This document shows, piece after piece, positions 1 to 7,011 of a stretch of 12,038 nucleotides of DNA. The position numbers and the translations under genes were made by a program. Location of the stretch: assembly GCA_030672805.1 (NCBI GenBank), contig DAOVFR010000047.1, positions 1 to 12,038 of the forward strand. Reading direction: 5' to 3'. The notes under the pieces were generated by a model. That model was not told the origin of the DNA and searched no databases. It worked only from the letters and a program-made list of their open reading frames with translations. Positions within the stretch are counted from its first letter, which is position 1; the number at the start of each line of letters is the position of its first letter. This stretch comes from Candidatus Krumholzibacteriota bacterium (GTDB taxonomy: Bacteria; Krumholzibacteriota; Krumholzibacteriia; Krumholzibacteriales; Krumholzibacteriaceae).

Positions 1-323
1 TTCTGGACGTTCCGGGGTGAAAGGTCGCGGTAATAATCAAGGCCTATCTCGCCGAGCGCGAGGACCTTCCTGCGCATCATGAGCTGCTTGAGCCGTTTTT
101 CGAGTCCGTCTTCCCACTCCTTCGCATGATGGGGATGAATACCCGTTGCCGCATAGATGTCCCCGTACCTGTCCGCTAGCTCCACGGTTTCCTCCATGGA
201 ACCGGGATCGTACCCGAGGTTCAGCATCTCCACGATGCCCGCGGTGCGGGCGCGCTCGATCACCTTGTCCAGATCGTCCCTGAAGTGAGGCATGTTGAGA
301 TGCGTGTGCGAATCGACGAGCAT
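1..323 (-). CDS. tatD: TatD family metal-dependent hydrolase (DNase), C-terminus cut by window edge
   Basis: Seen: the reading frame starts at the ATG at 321-323 and runs off the low edge of the window after 107 complete codons, so roughly the first 40% of a usual 255-265 residue protein is present. The N-terminus carries the metal-binding HTH (His6 and His8) of the amidohydrolase-fold TatD family, then GIHPHH at residues 61-66 and GEIGLDYY at 91-98, whose Glu92 is the expected bridging metal ligand. Known: TatD proteins are cytoplasmic Mg/Zn-dependent nucleases with 3'-5' exonuclease activity, linked to DNA repair. Context: it starts 7 bases after the metG stop, so it is probably co-transcribed and perhaps translationally coupled; no strong Shine-Dalgarno is visible. 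In Bacillus subtilis the homologue yabD also follows metS. Family is near certain; the exact substrate is not. Confidence 0.93.
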   Translation of the reverse strand, partial: MLVDSHTHLNMPHFRDDLDKVIERARTAGIVEMLNLGYDPGSMEETVELADRYGDIYAATGIHPHHAKEWEDGLEKRLKQLMMRRKVLALGEIGLDYYRDLSPRNVQ

Positions 324-330
324 GTATGTC

Positions 331-1872
331 TCAATCTGTAAACAGATCCGCCGGTCTGTCCTCTATGCGGGGGAACAGGGGCTTCGGAAGCTCGAACCCT
401 TCCACTCCCACTTTCCCCGGGGGAGTATCTTCGATCCGTACCTCCTCCACACCGAGCTTGTTCAGCATCAGTTTCATGGCGGAAGGCATGAATGGAGATA
501 GAATGACGCCCGATGTCCTGAGCACGGCGATGAGCTCGCGAAATACCTGCTTGAGCTCCCCGTGCCGATCAGGATCCTTGGCAAGGACCCACGGTTTCTT
601 CTCCTCGATGAAACGGTTCGCCCGCTGCACGACGGTCCAGTACGCTGCAAGCGCCCGGGAGAATTCCATGCGCTCCATGCGCTCACGGAAAGCCTCGACC
701 GCGGCGGTCAGCTCGCCGTACAGTTCCGCCTCCTCCCCGTACGGCTCCACCGGCACGGTGCCGTTGAAGTATTTCGATATCATCGCCGTTGTCCTGCTGA
801 AAAGATTGCCCAGCTCGTTGGCCAGATCCGCATTGTAGCGGTTCACCAGCGTCTCGATCGAGATGTCTCCATCCCTGTCGAAGGGAACCTCCCTCATCAG
901 GAGATAGCGAAGCCCGTCAGCACCGAAAATATCCGCCATCTTGCGCGGGTCCAGTATGTTACCCCTCGTCTTGCTCATCTTCTCCCCGGCAAGGGAGATA
1001 AACCCGTGGGCGAAGACGCTGCGCGGCAGGTCGATACCGCCCGCCATCAGCATCGCGGGCCAGATGATGCAGTGAAACCGCGTGATATCCTTCCCGATCA
1101 CGTGCACGTCGGCGGGCCAATACTTCTCGAACAATCCGTCGTCGTCACTCCCGAACCCCAGCGCCGAGATGTAATTCGTGAGCGCATCGAACCACACGTA
1201 GACCACGTGACTCTCGTCGATAGGGAGCGGTATCCCCCACGTCTTGCCGGACCTCGAGATCGAAACGTCCTCGAGACCGCCCTTGATCACGTTTACGACC
1301 TCGTTTGCTCGCGCCCGGGGCCTTATAAACCCGGGGTTTTTCTCGATATGCTCGAGCAGCGGCTGCTCGAACCGGGAAAGCGCAAAGAAGTAGTTCTCCT
1401 CGCTGATCGATTTCGGCTCCTGCTTGTGGCGGGGACAGAGACCGTCCTCGAGATCCTTCTCGCTGATGAACTCCTCGCAGGATTCACAATAGAGACCCTT
1501 GTAGTTGCCCTTGTATATGTACCCGTTCCGGTGAACCCGCTCGAAGAGTTCGCGGACCGCCGTTACGTGCCTCTTTTCCGACGTGTGGATGAAGTCATCG
1601 TACGAGATGTCCAGCTTGCTCCATGTATCCCGGAACTCGCCTGACATCTCCCTGCAGTAGTCGGCTGTGTCGAGCTCGCGTCGTATCGCCTCTTGCTCGA
1701 CACTCGCGCTGTGCTCGTCGTTCCCCATCAGGAAATGGGTTTCATACCCGCACAGCCGCTTGTACCGCGCCATGCAGTCGGCCCCGATTTTCTCATACGA
1801 GGTCCCGAGGTGCGGTTTCTGGTTCACGTAATCGATCGCCGTCGTTATATAGAATGTCTTATGGTCATTCAT
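331..1872 (-). CDS. metG: Methionine-tRNA ligase (class I, zinc-knuckle type, short form)
   Basis: Charges tRNA-Met with methionine in the cytoplasm. Seen, in 513 residues: the class I signature at 20-24 reads PHLGT rather than PHxGH; GNDEHS at 50-55; a connective-peptide zinc knuckle with Cys129, Cys132, Cys146 and His149; VYVWFDALTNY at 224-234; the KMSKT loop at 298-302; and the anticodon-binding start ANELGNLFSRT at 351-361. It ends near residue 513, so it lacks the C-terminal EMAP/Trbp111-like tRNA-binding domain of longer MetRS proteins, like other single-domain forms. The ATG at 1872 lies one base after the PSP1-gene stop, so translational coupling is likely; the next gene, tatD, begins 7 bases after its stop. 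The odd point is Thr24 in place of the second HIGH histidine, while all other signatures are intact, so the enzyme is probably active. Confidence 0.97.
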   Translation of the reverse strand: MNDHKTFYITTAIDYVNQKPHLGTSYEKIGADCMARYKRLCGYETHFLMGNDEHSASVEQEAIRRELDTADYCREMSGEFRDTWSKLDISYDDFIHTSEKRHVTAVRELFERVHRNGYIYKGNYKGLYCESCEEFISEKDLEDGLCPRHKQEPKSISEENYFFALSRFEQPLLEHIEKNPGFIRPRARANEVVNVIKGGLEDVSISRSGKTWGIPLPIDESHVVYVWFDALTNYISALGFGSDDDGLFEKYWPADVHVIGKDITRFHCIIWPAMLMAGGIDLPRSVFAHGFISLAGEKMSKTRGNILDPRKMADIFGADGLRYLLMREVPFDRDGDISIETLVNRYNADLANELGNLFSRTTAMISKYFNGTVPVEPYGEEAELYGELTAAVEAFRERMERMEFSRALAAYWTVVQRANRFIEEKKPWVLAKDPDRHGELKQVFRELIAVLRTSGVILSPFMPSAMKLMLNKLGVEEVRIEDTPPGKVGVEGFELPKPLFPRIEDRPADLFTD

Positions 1873-1873
1873 T

Positions 1874-2821
1874 TTATGCTTTGTCCACCCCGTCTTCGTC
1901 GATCATCTCGAGTGTCTCCTCCTGTTCCTCCTCGACCCTGAACGAGTCGCCGCCCAGCTCCCCCTTGAACTCATCGAGGCCGACCTCGATCTGGTTTCCG
2001 TCACCGTCGCTCAGGATCACCGCCTGCCTGAAGATATCCACCTTCTCGATACGGTGCTGCCCGCCGAAACACTGAACCTTGCTTCCCGCCTTTGGAATGT
2101 CGCCGGTCAGCTCCTTGTAGTACGAGAGCTCGTACGCAAGGCAACACATCAGGCGCCCGCAGGCCCCCGATATCTTCGATGGTGTCAGCGGAAGGTTCTG
2201 GTCTTTAGCCATCTTGAGCGTGACCGGCTCGAAATCTTTCAGGAACGTCGCACAACATAGGGTCCTTCCGCACATCCCCATTCCATCGAACCGCCTGGCC
2301 TCGTCGCGGACACCAATCTGCCGGAGATCGATCCTTGTCCTGAAGACAGCGGCAAGGTCCTTGACAAGCTCCCTGAAATCGATCCTGCCGTCGGAGGTGA
2401 AATAGAAAGTTATCTTGTTGCCGTCGAACTGGTACTCGACGTCAACCAGCTTCATGGGGAGCTGGTGGACGGCCACCTTTTCCTGGCAGACCGCGAGCGC
2501 TTCTGCCTCCTTTTTCCGTATCTCACCGAGATGCTCGACATCCTTGTCCGTTGCGTGACGCAGGACCTCCTTCAAGTCACTTTCGACGTCGTCCTGGCCG
2601 ACCTGTGCAAGGAATACGATCAGTCCCATATCCTCACCCCTGTCGGCTTGAATAATACAATGGTTGCCCGTCCTCAGGTACAGGGAACGCGCGTTCCGGT
2701 AAAACTCTTTCCTCTGAGCCTTGAACAGGACTTCGACGATCTCCACTGCCGGCAATACCTTTCTGGCCGGAAGACGTCTCCACCCGGCCGCCCGGGAATG
2801 GGAGGAGCCTCTCCCCGGCAC
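1874..2821 (-). CDS. PSP1 domain protein, YaaT/RicT family
   Basis: Seen: a PSP1/YaaT-type protein. The N-terminal part has VEIVEVLFKA and RGEDMG; the core has GMCGRTLCC and GACGRLMCC, giving two C-x4-CC clusters at residues 184-190 and 221-227 (numbered from the GTG at 2821), separated by KMAKDQNLPL. The C-terminus is a short acidic tail. Known: B. subtilis YaaT (RicT) works with YlbF and YmcA in the RicAFT complex, which carries Fe-S clusters and affects RNase Y-dependent mRNA maturation. Neither partner gene is in this window. Start: the GTG at 2821 has only a weak ribosome site. The GTG at 2746 (Val26) has AGAAAGG upstream and gives MEIVEVLFKA, the usual family N-terminus, so 1874-2746 is a good alternative. 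It lies between holB and metG, as expected for yaaT. Its role in this diderm organism is unknown. Confidence 0.92.
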   Translation of the reverse strand: MPGRGSSHSRAAGWRRLPARKVLPAVEIVEVLFKAQRKEFYRNARSLYLRTGNHCIIQADRGEDMGLIVFLAQVGQDDVESDLKEVLRHATDKDVEHLGEIRKKEAEALAVCQEKVAVHQLPMKLVDVEYQFDGNKITFYFTSDGRIDFRELVKDLAAVFRTRIDLRQIGVRDEARRFDGMGMCGRTLCCATFLKDFEPVTLKMAKDQNLPLTPSKISGACGRLMCCLAYELSYYKELTGDIPKAGSKVQCFGGQHRIEKVDIFRQAVILSDGDGNQIEVGLDEFKGELGGDSFRVEEEQEETLEMIDEDGVDKA

Positions 2822-2857
2822 AATACTCGCTTGAAATCAGTAATTTACAGACTCAAT

Positions 2858-3964
2858 CTAATACCACTTCCCGGCCAAATCAAGCAGGAGTTGGGACAGC
2901 GTGAGCTCGATATCCACGTTCCTCCGGAGCGCACGTCCCAAACGGCCGATCTTCCGAAGGTCCGCGGCAATATCCCTGCCGGCGGCCGCGGAGATACGCT
3001 TTGCCCCGAACACCTTCTCTATCAGTTTCCGTTCCTCCCCGGAAAGATCTTCGACCCTCATGAGATCCCGGAGCAGGATCGTTGTTTCCTCGATCAGCTC
3101 TCCCACCTCGTCCCTTGTATATCTTCCTGCTATGGCCTCCGACTCGCCGACGAGTTCCTTTACCTTCCCGTCAAGGACCAGCCCGAGCAAGGAGACGGCA
3201 TCATCCCTGATCTCGCAGAACCTCGCATCGAGCAGCCGCATCCCGCGTCTCACGTTCCCACCGGCCAGCAGCGCGAGGCGCCGGGCTTCTTTCCGTTCCA
3301 GGGAATTGAACCTTTCGAGAAATCCGGCGACCATTCCTGCCGGGAGCGGATCAAAACGGATCGCCTGGCATCTCGAGAGGATCGTCGGCAGCAGGCGGTC
3401 GGAAAATCCCGTCACGAGGACCAGGACAGCCGACGGTGGTGGTTCCTCGAGAAGCTTTAGAAAAGCGTTCTGGGCCTCGACGGTCGCCAGATGCGCCTCG
3501 AACAGGATCACGACCGCGCGCTTTCCCTCGTACGGCTGCTTCGAGAGCGTCTCTATGATCCTCCTGATGGAACCGATCCCGATGCTCCGTGCCTTGTTTC
3601 CGAACTCGCCGCAATTGAAGAAATTCTCCCGCCTGCTCTCGATCACGATCGGCATCGATTTATCGGGGTCGCTGTATGGTACCGGATAGATGAGATGAAC
3701 GTCGGGATGTTCCAGCCTTCGAACCTTTGCACACGCCGAACAATCCGCACTCCCTCCCGGATCGATGCAGTTGACCTTCGCCGCAAGTCCCACGGCGGCA
3801 AGTTCCTTCCCGGAGCCCTCCGGTCCGGTGAAGAGAAGCGAGGGAGGAAGTGTTCCCGACGAGATCATCCGGCCGATGAGAGAAAACACCCTGTTCTGGG
3901 CTTCCTCGATCATTTGCGATGCGGCGAGAATATCGATGGCAAGACTCCTGTTGCTTTTCGGCAC
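2858..3964 (-). CDS. holB: DNA polymerase III delta-prime subunit (clamp loader)
   Basis: AAA+ clamp-loader subunit that helps load the beta sliding clamp on DNA. Seen, numbered from the GTG at 3964 (368 residues): Walker A GPEGSGK at 47-53; a zinc-module remnant with Cys66, Cys75 and Cys78 but Val81 where a fourth Cys is expected; a Walker B region reading FEAH at 155-158 with no Asp, followed by QNAFLKLLEEPPP; and the SRC motif at 197-199 (arginine finger/sensor 1). The C-terminal third is helical, fitting the oligomerisation collar. The degenerate Walker B and intact SRC favour delta-prime over tau/gamma. The frame is open up to an ATG at 4063, but that start would overlap the EnvC-like gene by 68 bases, and the added residues look unlike the family; an ATG at 3913 is also possible. 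The following gene is yaaT-like, as in Bacillus. Confidence 0.92.
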   Translation of the reverse strand: MPKSNRSLAIDILAASQMIEEAQNRVFSLIGRMISSGTLPPSLLFTGPEGSGKELAAVGLAAKVNCIDPGGSADCSACAKVRRLEHPDVHLIYPVPYSDPDKSMPIVIESRRENFFNCGEFGNKARSIGIGSIRRIIETLSKQPYEGKRAVVILFEAHLATVEAQNAFLKLLEEPPPSAVLVLVTGFSDRLLPTILSRCQAIRFDPLPAGMVAGFLERFNSLERKEARRLALLAGGNVRRGMRLLDARFCEIRDDAVSLLGLVLDGKVKELVGESEAIAGRYTRDEVGELIEETTILLRDLMRVEDLSGEERKLIEKVFGAKRISAAAGRDIAADLRKIGRLGRALRRNVDIELTLSQLLLDLAGKWY

Positions 3965-3995
3965 GTTATTATGCCCGGGGACAACCGGCTGTCCG

Positions 3996-5198
3996 CTAGC
4001 GTTCCAGCCATTCTCCCGGGTCGAGGGCCTTTTTGGACTTACGTATCTCGAAGTGAAGAACATCGCCCTCGTCCGCCCCGGATTCCCCGGCCTCGGCGAT
4101 GACCTTTCCTGTTTCTACCAGATCTCCCTGCTTGACGAATATTCGCGACGTGTGGGCATAGAGCGTGTAGTAGCCTCCACCGTGGTTCAGAATGATGCAG
4201 TTGCCGTAGCCGGGCAGCGTGCTGGCATACTCGACTCTTCCCCTTACAACGGCGCGCACGGGGGAACTGGGCCGGACCTCGATATCTATTCCCGTGTTGA
4301 AAGTGACCGTTCCGAACTCGGGATGCTTGAATCGCCCGAATGCCCGTACCGTATTCCCTTCAACCGGCATCTTGAGCTTTCCCTTGAGCCCGAGGAAATC
4401 TCTCTCGCCATATTCCTCCCACGCCTTTGCCTGCTCGAGTCTCCTTTTCTCGAGTTCCTCGATGAAGCCGAGGAGATTCTTCTCGGCGGCGGCAAGCTCC
4501 TCGATCTTTTTCCTGTATTGCCGCTTTCTTTTTTGCAGCTTGGTAAGCGTCGATTTTCTCTTGCGCTCGTTTTCGGCAAGCCTCTCCAGCTCTTCCTCCT
4601 TTTCCCGGCGCGAAACGCCCACCTCGTGGAGGATCTCCGTGATCCCGGCCTCCTGCCGTTCGATCTCGGCCCGCTTTCTTTTCATATCCGCCACGAGTGC
4701 TGCATCCTGCTCGGCGACGAGAGTTGCAAATTTGTACCGTTGGAGAAGATCCGCAAAATCCGTCGCGCCGAAGGCTTCCTGCCATACGTGGCGCGGACCG
4801 TTCTTGTACATCTCCCGAAGCCTCCTCGAGAGAACGGTGAGCCTGTGGCGATATATCTCTTCGTTGTTTGCAAGTGCCTCGCGCAGGTTTCTCACCTGCT
4901 CTTCGAGCATTCCTTCCTTCTCTGCAAGTCCGTCGAGAAGTTTCCTCGTGAGCTGCTCTTCCCTCTCCAGCTTGACGAGATACTCGGCAACGTCACGTTC
5001 GCGTTTCTCTACATTCTTGATCTTCTTCCTCTGATCCGCGATATCCTTGCGCAGCTTCCGCAGTTCGCTCTCTTTCGACTTTATCCTGTCGTCTATGTCC
5101 TTATCCTGTGCTTCGAGCCGGGACGGCGCGGCGGTACAGGCAGCGAGGAAGATGAAAAGCACCAGGGAAAGAACATACCCCATGCGCAACGGGCCCAT
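3996..5198 (-). CDS. EnvC-like murein hydrolase activator (coiled coil plus degenerate LytM/M23 domain)
   Basis: Predicted periplasmic partner of FtsEX. Seen, numbered from the ATG at 5198 (400 residues): an export signal (about 1-30) with a lipobox-like LAAC at 18-21; long charged coiled-coil segments at about 34-120 and 165-265; and a C-terminal LytM/M23 fold at about 280-400. The M23 motifs are incomplete: Asn301 stands at the first zinc His of HxxxD (Asp305 kept) and Val380 replaces the first His of HxH (His382 kept), although YAH with His349 remains. This suggests a non-hydrolytic LytM factor, like E. coli EnvC, which activates amidases AmiA/AmiB. It lies directly downstream of ftsE and ftsX. 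Start choice is uncertain: a GTG at 5249 has a better ribosome site (GGAGG, 8-base spacer) but gives a long N-region before the signal; TTG 5264 and ATG 5183 are further options. Confidence 0.88.
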   Translation of the reverse strand: MGPLRMGYVLSLVLFIFLAACTAAPSRLEAQDKDIDDRIKSKESELRKLRKDIADQRKKIKNVEKRERDVAEYLVKLEREEQLTRKLLDGLAEKEGMLEEQVRNLREALANNEEIYRHRLTVLSRRLREMYKNGPRHVWQEAFGATDFADLLQRYKFATLVAEQDAALVADMKRKRAEIERQEAGITEILHEVGVSRREKEEELERLAENERKRKSTLTKLQKRKRQYRKKIEELAAAEKNLLGFIEELEKRRLEQAKAWEEYGERDFLGLKGKLKMPVEGNTVRAFGRFKHPEFGTVTFNTGIDIEVRPSSPVRAVVRGRVEYASTLPGYGNCIILNHGGGYYTLYAHTSRIFVKQGDLVETGKVIAEAGESGADEGDVLHFEIRKSKKALDPGEWLER

Positions 5199-5279
5199 CC
5201 GCCGTCCCGCCGGATCATTTGTAACACCCGATGCCGTATTGAATATCACGGAGCACGCCTCCAAGCAGCAGCAAGCCTT

Positions 5280-6149
5280 CTATATCTTGAGAAAACGCCG
5301 CATCGCCGCGAAGCTCACGGCGGCCCCGAGAAGGGCGCAGAAGGTGATGAAGATGACAATAGCTTCCCAGCCGAGGAACACGAGTTCCGGCAGGTAGCGG
5401 CAGCCGGCGGTGAACACTGCGCAGAGAAGACCGATGGCAAGCAGGGACGCAATGATACCCTGAAGTGCTCCCTCGATTATGAACGGGGTCCGGATGTATG
5501 CGTTCGTCGCCCCGACGAGCTTCATCACTTCGATCGTCTTTCGGCGGTACAGAACGGTGAGACGGACAGTGTTCGAAATCACGAACACTACCGAGAAGAA
5601 TATGATCAGGCCGAGGACAAAATCGACCATATAGAACCCCTTGACGAGCTTTTCCGCGCGCTCGATCCACCGCTTCCCATACCTTGCCTCCTCTACGCCT
5701 TCCCACGATCCGATCTCGGCGCCCAGCCGTTCCATGAACCTGCTCCCCAGGTAGTCCGGCTTTAGCTTCACGCGGTACGCATCGGGGAGGGGATTGAATT
5801 CGAGGTCATCGAGGAAATCACTCCCCTCGCCGAGGGACTGCTTGAAATCATCGAGGGCTTCCCTGCGCGATATGAAGACTACCTCCTCGACTCCCTTCAT
5901 CCCGAGCAGTCTGTACTGGATATTCTCGGCGGTCCTGCCGTCCACGGCGTCCTCCAGATATACGAAGATCCTGAGCTCCGTACCGGCCTTTCCGATGACC
6001 CGCGAGATATTGAGCGTCACGAGGACGAACACGACGACGACGAGCAGCGATAGACCCATGATCAGGATCGAGATGATGTTCGCGCCCTTTCGTCGCCACA
6101 GCATCATCCCCGCCTCGTCGATTATATACCGGAACTCATTGAAGTTCAT
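5280..6149 (-). CDS. ftsX: Cell division protein FtsX, ABC-type permease
   Basis: Inner-membrane partner of FtsE that passes ATP-driven conformational change to a periplasmic hydrolase activator. Seen in 289 residues: a cytoplasmic N-terminus, TM1 at about 23-47, a periplasmic domain at about 50-170 with NPLPDAYRVKL, then TM2 (174-199), TM3 (224-249) and TM4 (261-284). The loop after TM2 holds IEVMKLVGATNAYIR, the characteristic FtsX/MacB-like coupling segment that contacts the ATPase. Length and topology match usual FtsX proteins. The ATG at 6149 is preceded in frame by a TTG at 6152; GGAGAG upstream could serve either. It follows ftsE after a 73-base gap that contains a small inverted repeat, and precedes the EnvC-like gene. 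Assignment is secure from topology, motifs and its FtsE neighbour. Confidence 0.95.
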   Translation of the reverse strand: MNFNEFRYIIDEAGMMLWRRKGANIISILIMGLSLLVVVVFVLVTLNISRVIGKAGTELRIFVYLEDAVDGRTAENIQYRLLGMKGVEEVVFISRREALDDFKQSLGEGSDFLDDLEFNPLPDAYRVKLKPDYLGSRFMERLGAEIGSWEGVEEARYGKRWIERAEKLVKGFYMVDFVLGLIIFFSVVFVISNTVRLTVLYRRKTIEVMKLVGATNAYIRTPFIIEGALQGIIASLLAIGLLCAVFTAGCRYLPELVFLGWEAIVIFITFCALLGAAVSFAAMRRFLKI

Positions 6150-6187
6150 CAAGGTTCGCTCTCCGTTATTCAGATTGCCGGCCGTCC

Positions 6188-6207
6188 CGGCGGCACCTCA
6201 ACCGCCG
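6188..6207 (-). repeat. Short perfect inverted repeat in the ftsE-ftsX gap
   Basis: CGGCGG and its reverse complement CCGCCG flank an 8-base spacer in the 73-base gap between ftsE and ftsX. In RNA from the minus strand this could form a 6-bp GC hairpin. No U-rich tract follows, so it is not a classic intrinsic terminator. In GC-rich DNA such a short repeat could arise by chance. Confidence 0.4.
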
Positions 6208-6222
6208 CGGAAAGAGTCCGTA

Positions 6223-7008
6223 TCATTCCTCCTGCCTGTCAGAGAGATCGTGATCGCCGAGCTCCTCGGCTTCGCGGCCAACCTTTGACTCGGCGATACG
6301 CTCACGCAGGTCGCCTACGTAGATCATTTCCTTGTCCCTCTTGATTCTCCCGTCTTCCAGGTAGATGATCCGCTGCCCGAAGCTCTTGACCATGTCGAGA
6401 TCATGCGTCGCCATAAGCACCGCGGTTCCGCCTGCGTTGATCTTGAACAGCAGATCGAGTATGCTGCGCGTCACGACGGGGTCGAGGTTGCCGGTCGGTT
6501 CATCGGCCAGAAGAACGGCCGGGCGGTTGGCCACGGCGCGGGCGATGGACACGCGCTGCTGCTCACCACCGGAGAGTGCCGGCGGGTATTCGTAACGCTT
6601 GTGATAGAGCCCCACACGTGTCAGGATATCCGTCGCCTGCCTCTTGATCTCTCCCATCGGCGTACCGTTGATCCTCATCGCCAGGGCCACGTTCTCGAAA
6701 ACGTTCCGGTCCTCGAGCAGCTTGAAGTCCTGGAAGATGATCCCGATCCTCCGCCGGAGCTGTGGAATAATGCTCCTCTGCATCCGCGTTGAAACGTACG
6801 GCCCGACGACGACCTGACCCGAAGTGGGAAAATCGTCCATGTAGATCAATCTCAGAAGCGTGCTTTTGCCGGCGCCGCTGTGCCCCACGAGAAACACGAA
6901 CTCGCCGTTTGCAACCTGGAGGTTGATATCCCGCAGCACGAATTGTTTCCCGAAACTCTTCGTCAGATGGTATACACCGACAACGACCCTCGTACTATGC
7001 GTGGTCAT
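6223..7008 (-). CDS. ftsE: Cell division ATP-binding protein FtsE
   Basis: ABC ATPase that drives FtsX at the division site. Seen in 261 residues: Walker A GHSGAGKST at 42-50, Q-loop Gln93 in IIFQDFKLL, signature LSGGEQQR at 145-152, Walker B VLLADE at 165-170 followed by PTGNLD, and the switch His202 in MATHD. This is a complete, probably active nucleotide-binding domain. The phrase HLTKSFGKQFVLRDINL near the start is typical of FtsE/LolD-type subunits; the adjacent ftsX and EnvC-like gene favour FtsE over LolD. It is longer than E. coli FtsE (about 222 residues) because of a charged tail from about residue 224. The ATG at 7008 has a clear ribosome site (GAGGTG, 6-base spacer) lying partly within the end of pdxA, whose stop is 3 bases upstream, so the two are surely co-transcribed. 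Confidence 0.96.
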   Translation of the reverse strand: MTTHSTRVVVGVYHLTKSFGKQFVLRDINLQVANGEFVFLVGHSGAGKSTLLRLIYMDDFPTSGQVVVGPYVSTRMQRSIIPQLRRRIGIIFQDFKLLEDRNVFENVALAMRINGTPMGEIKRQATDILTRVGLYHKRYEYPPALSGGEQQRVSIARAVANRPAVLLADEPTGNLDPVVTRSILDLLFKINAGGTAVLMATHDLDMVKSFGQRIIYLEDGRIKRDKEMIYVGDLRERIAESKVGREAEELGDHDLSDRQEE

Positions 7009-7011
7009 CCG

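Noticed and set aside
562..1644. A 360-codon open frame on the plus strand inside metG
   Set aside because: Antisense to a complete methionyl-tRNA synthetase with all its motifs; explained by codon bias.
3965..4063. N-terminal extension of HolB from ATG 4063
   Set aside because: It overlaps the EnvC-like coding end by 68 bases and adds residues that do not resemble the start of delta-prime proteins.
3765..5765. A 666-codon open frame on the plus strand
   Set aside because: It lies antisense to the clear holB, EnvC-like and ftsX genes. GC-rich third positions make TTA, CTA and TCA codons rare in those genes, which removes stops from the opposite strand. The translation has no recognisable domain.
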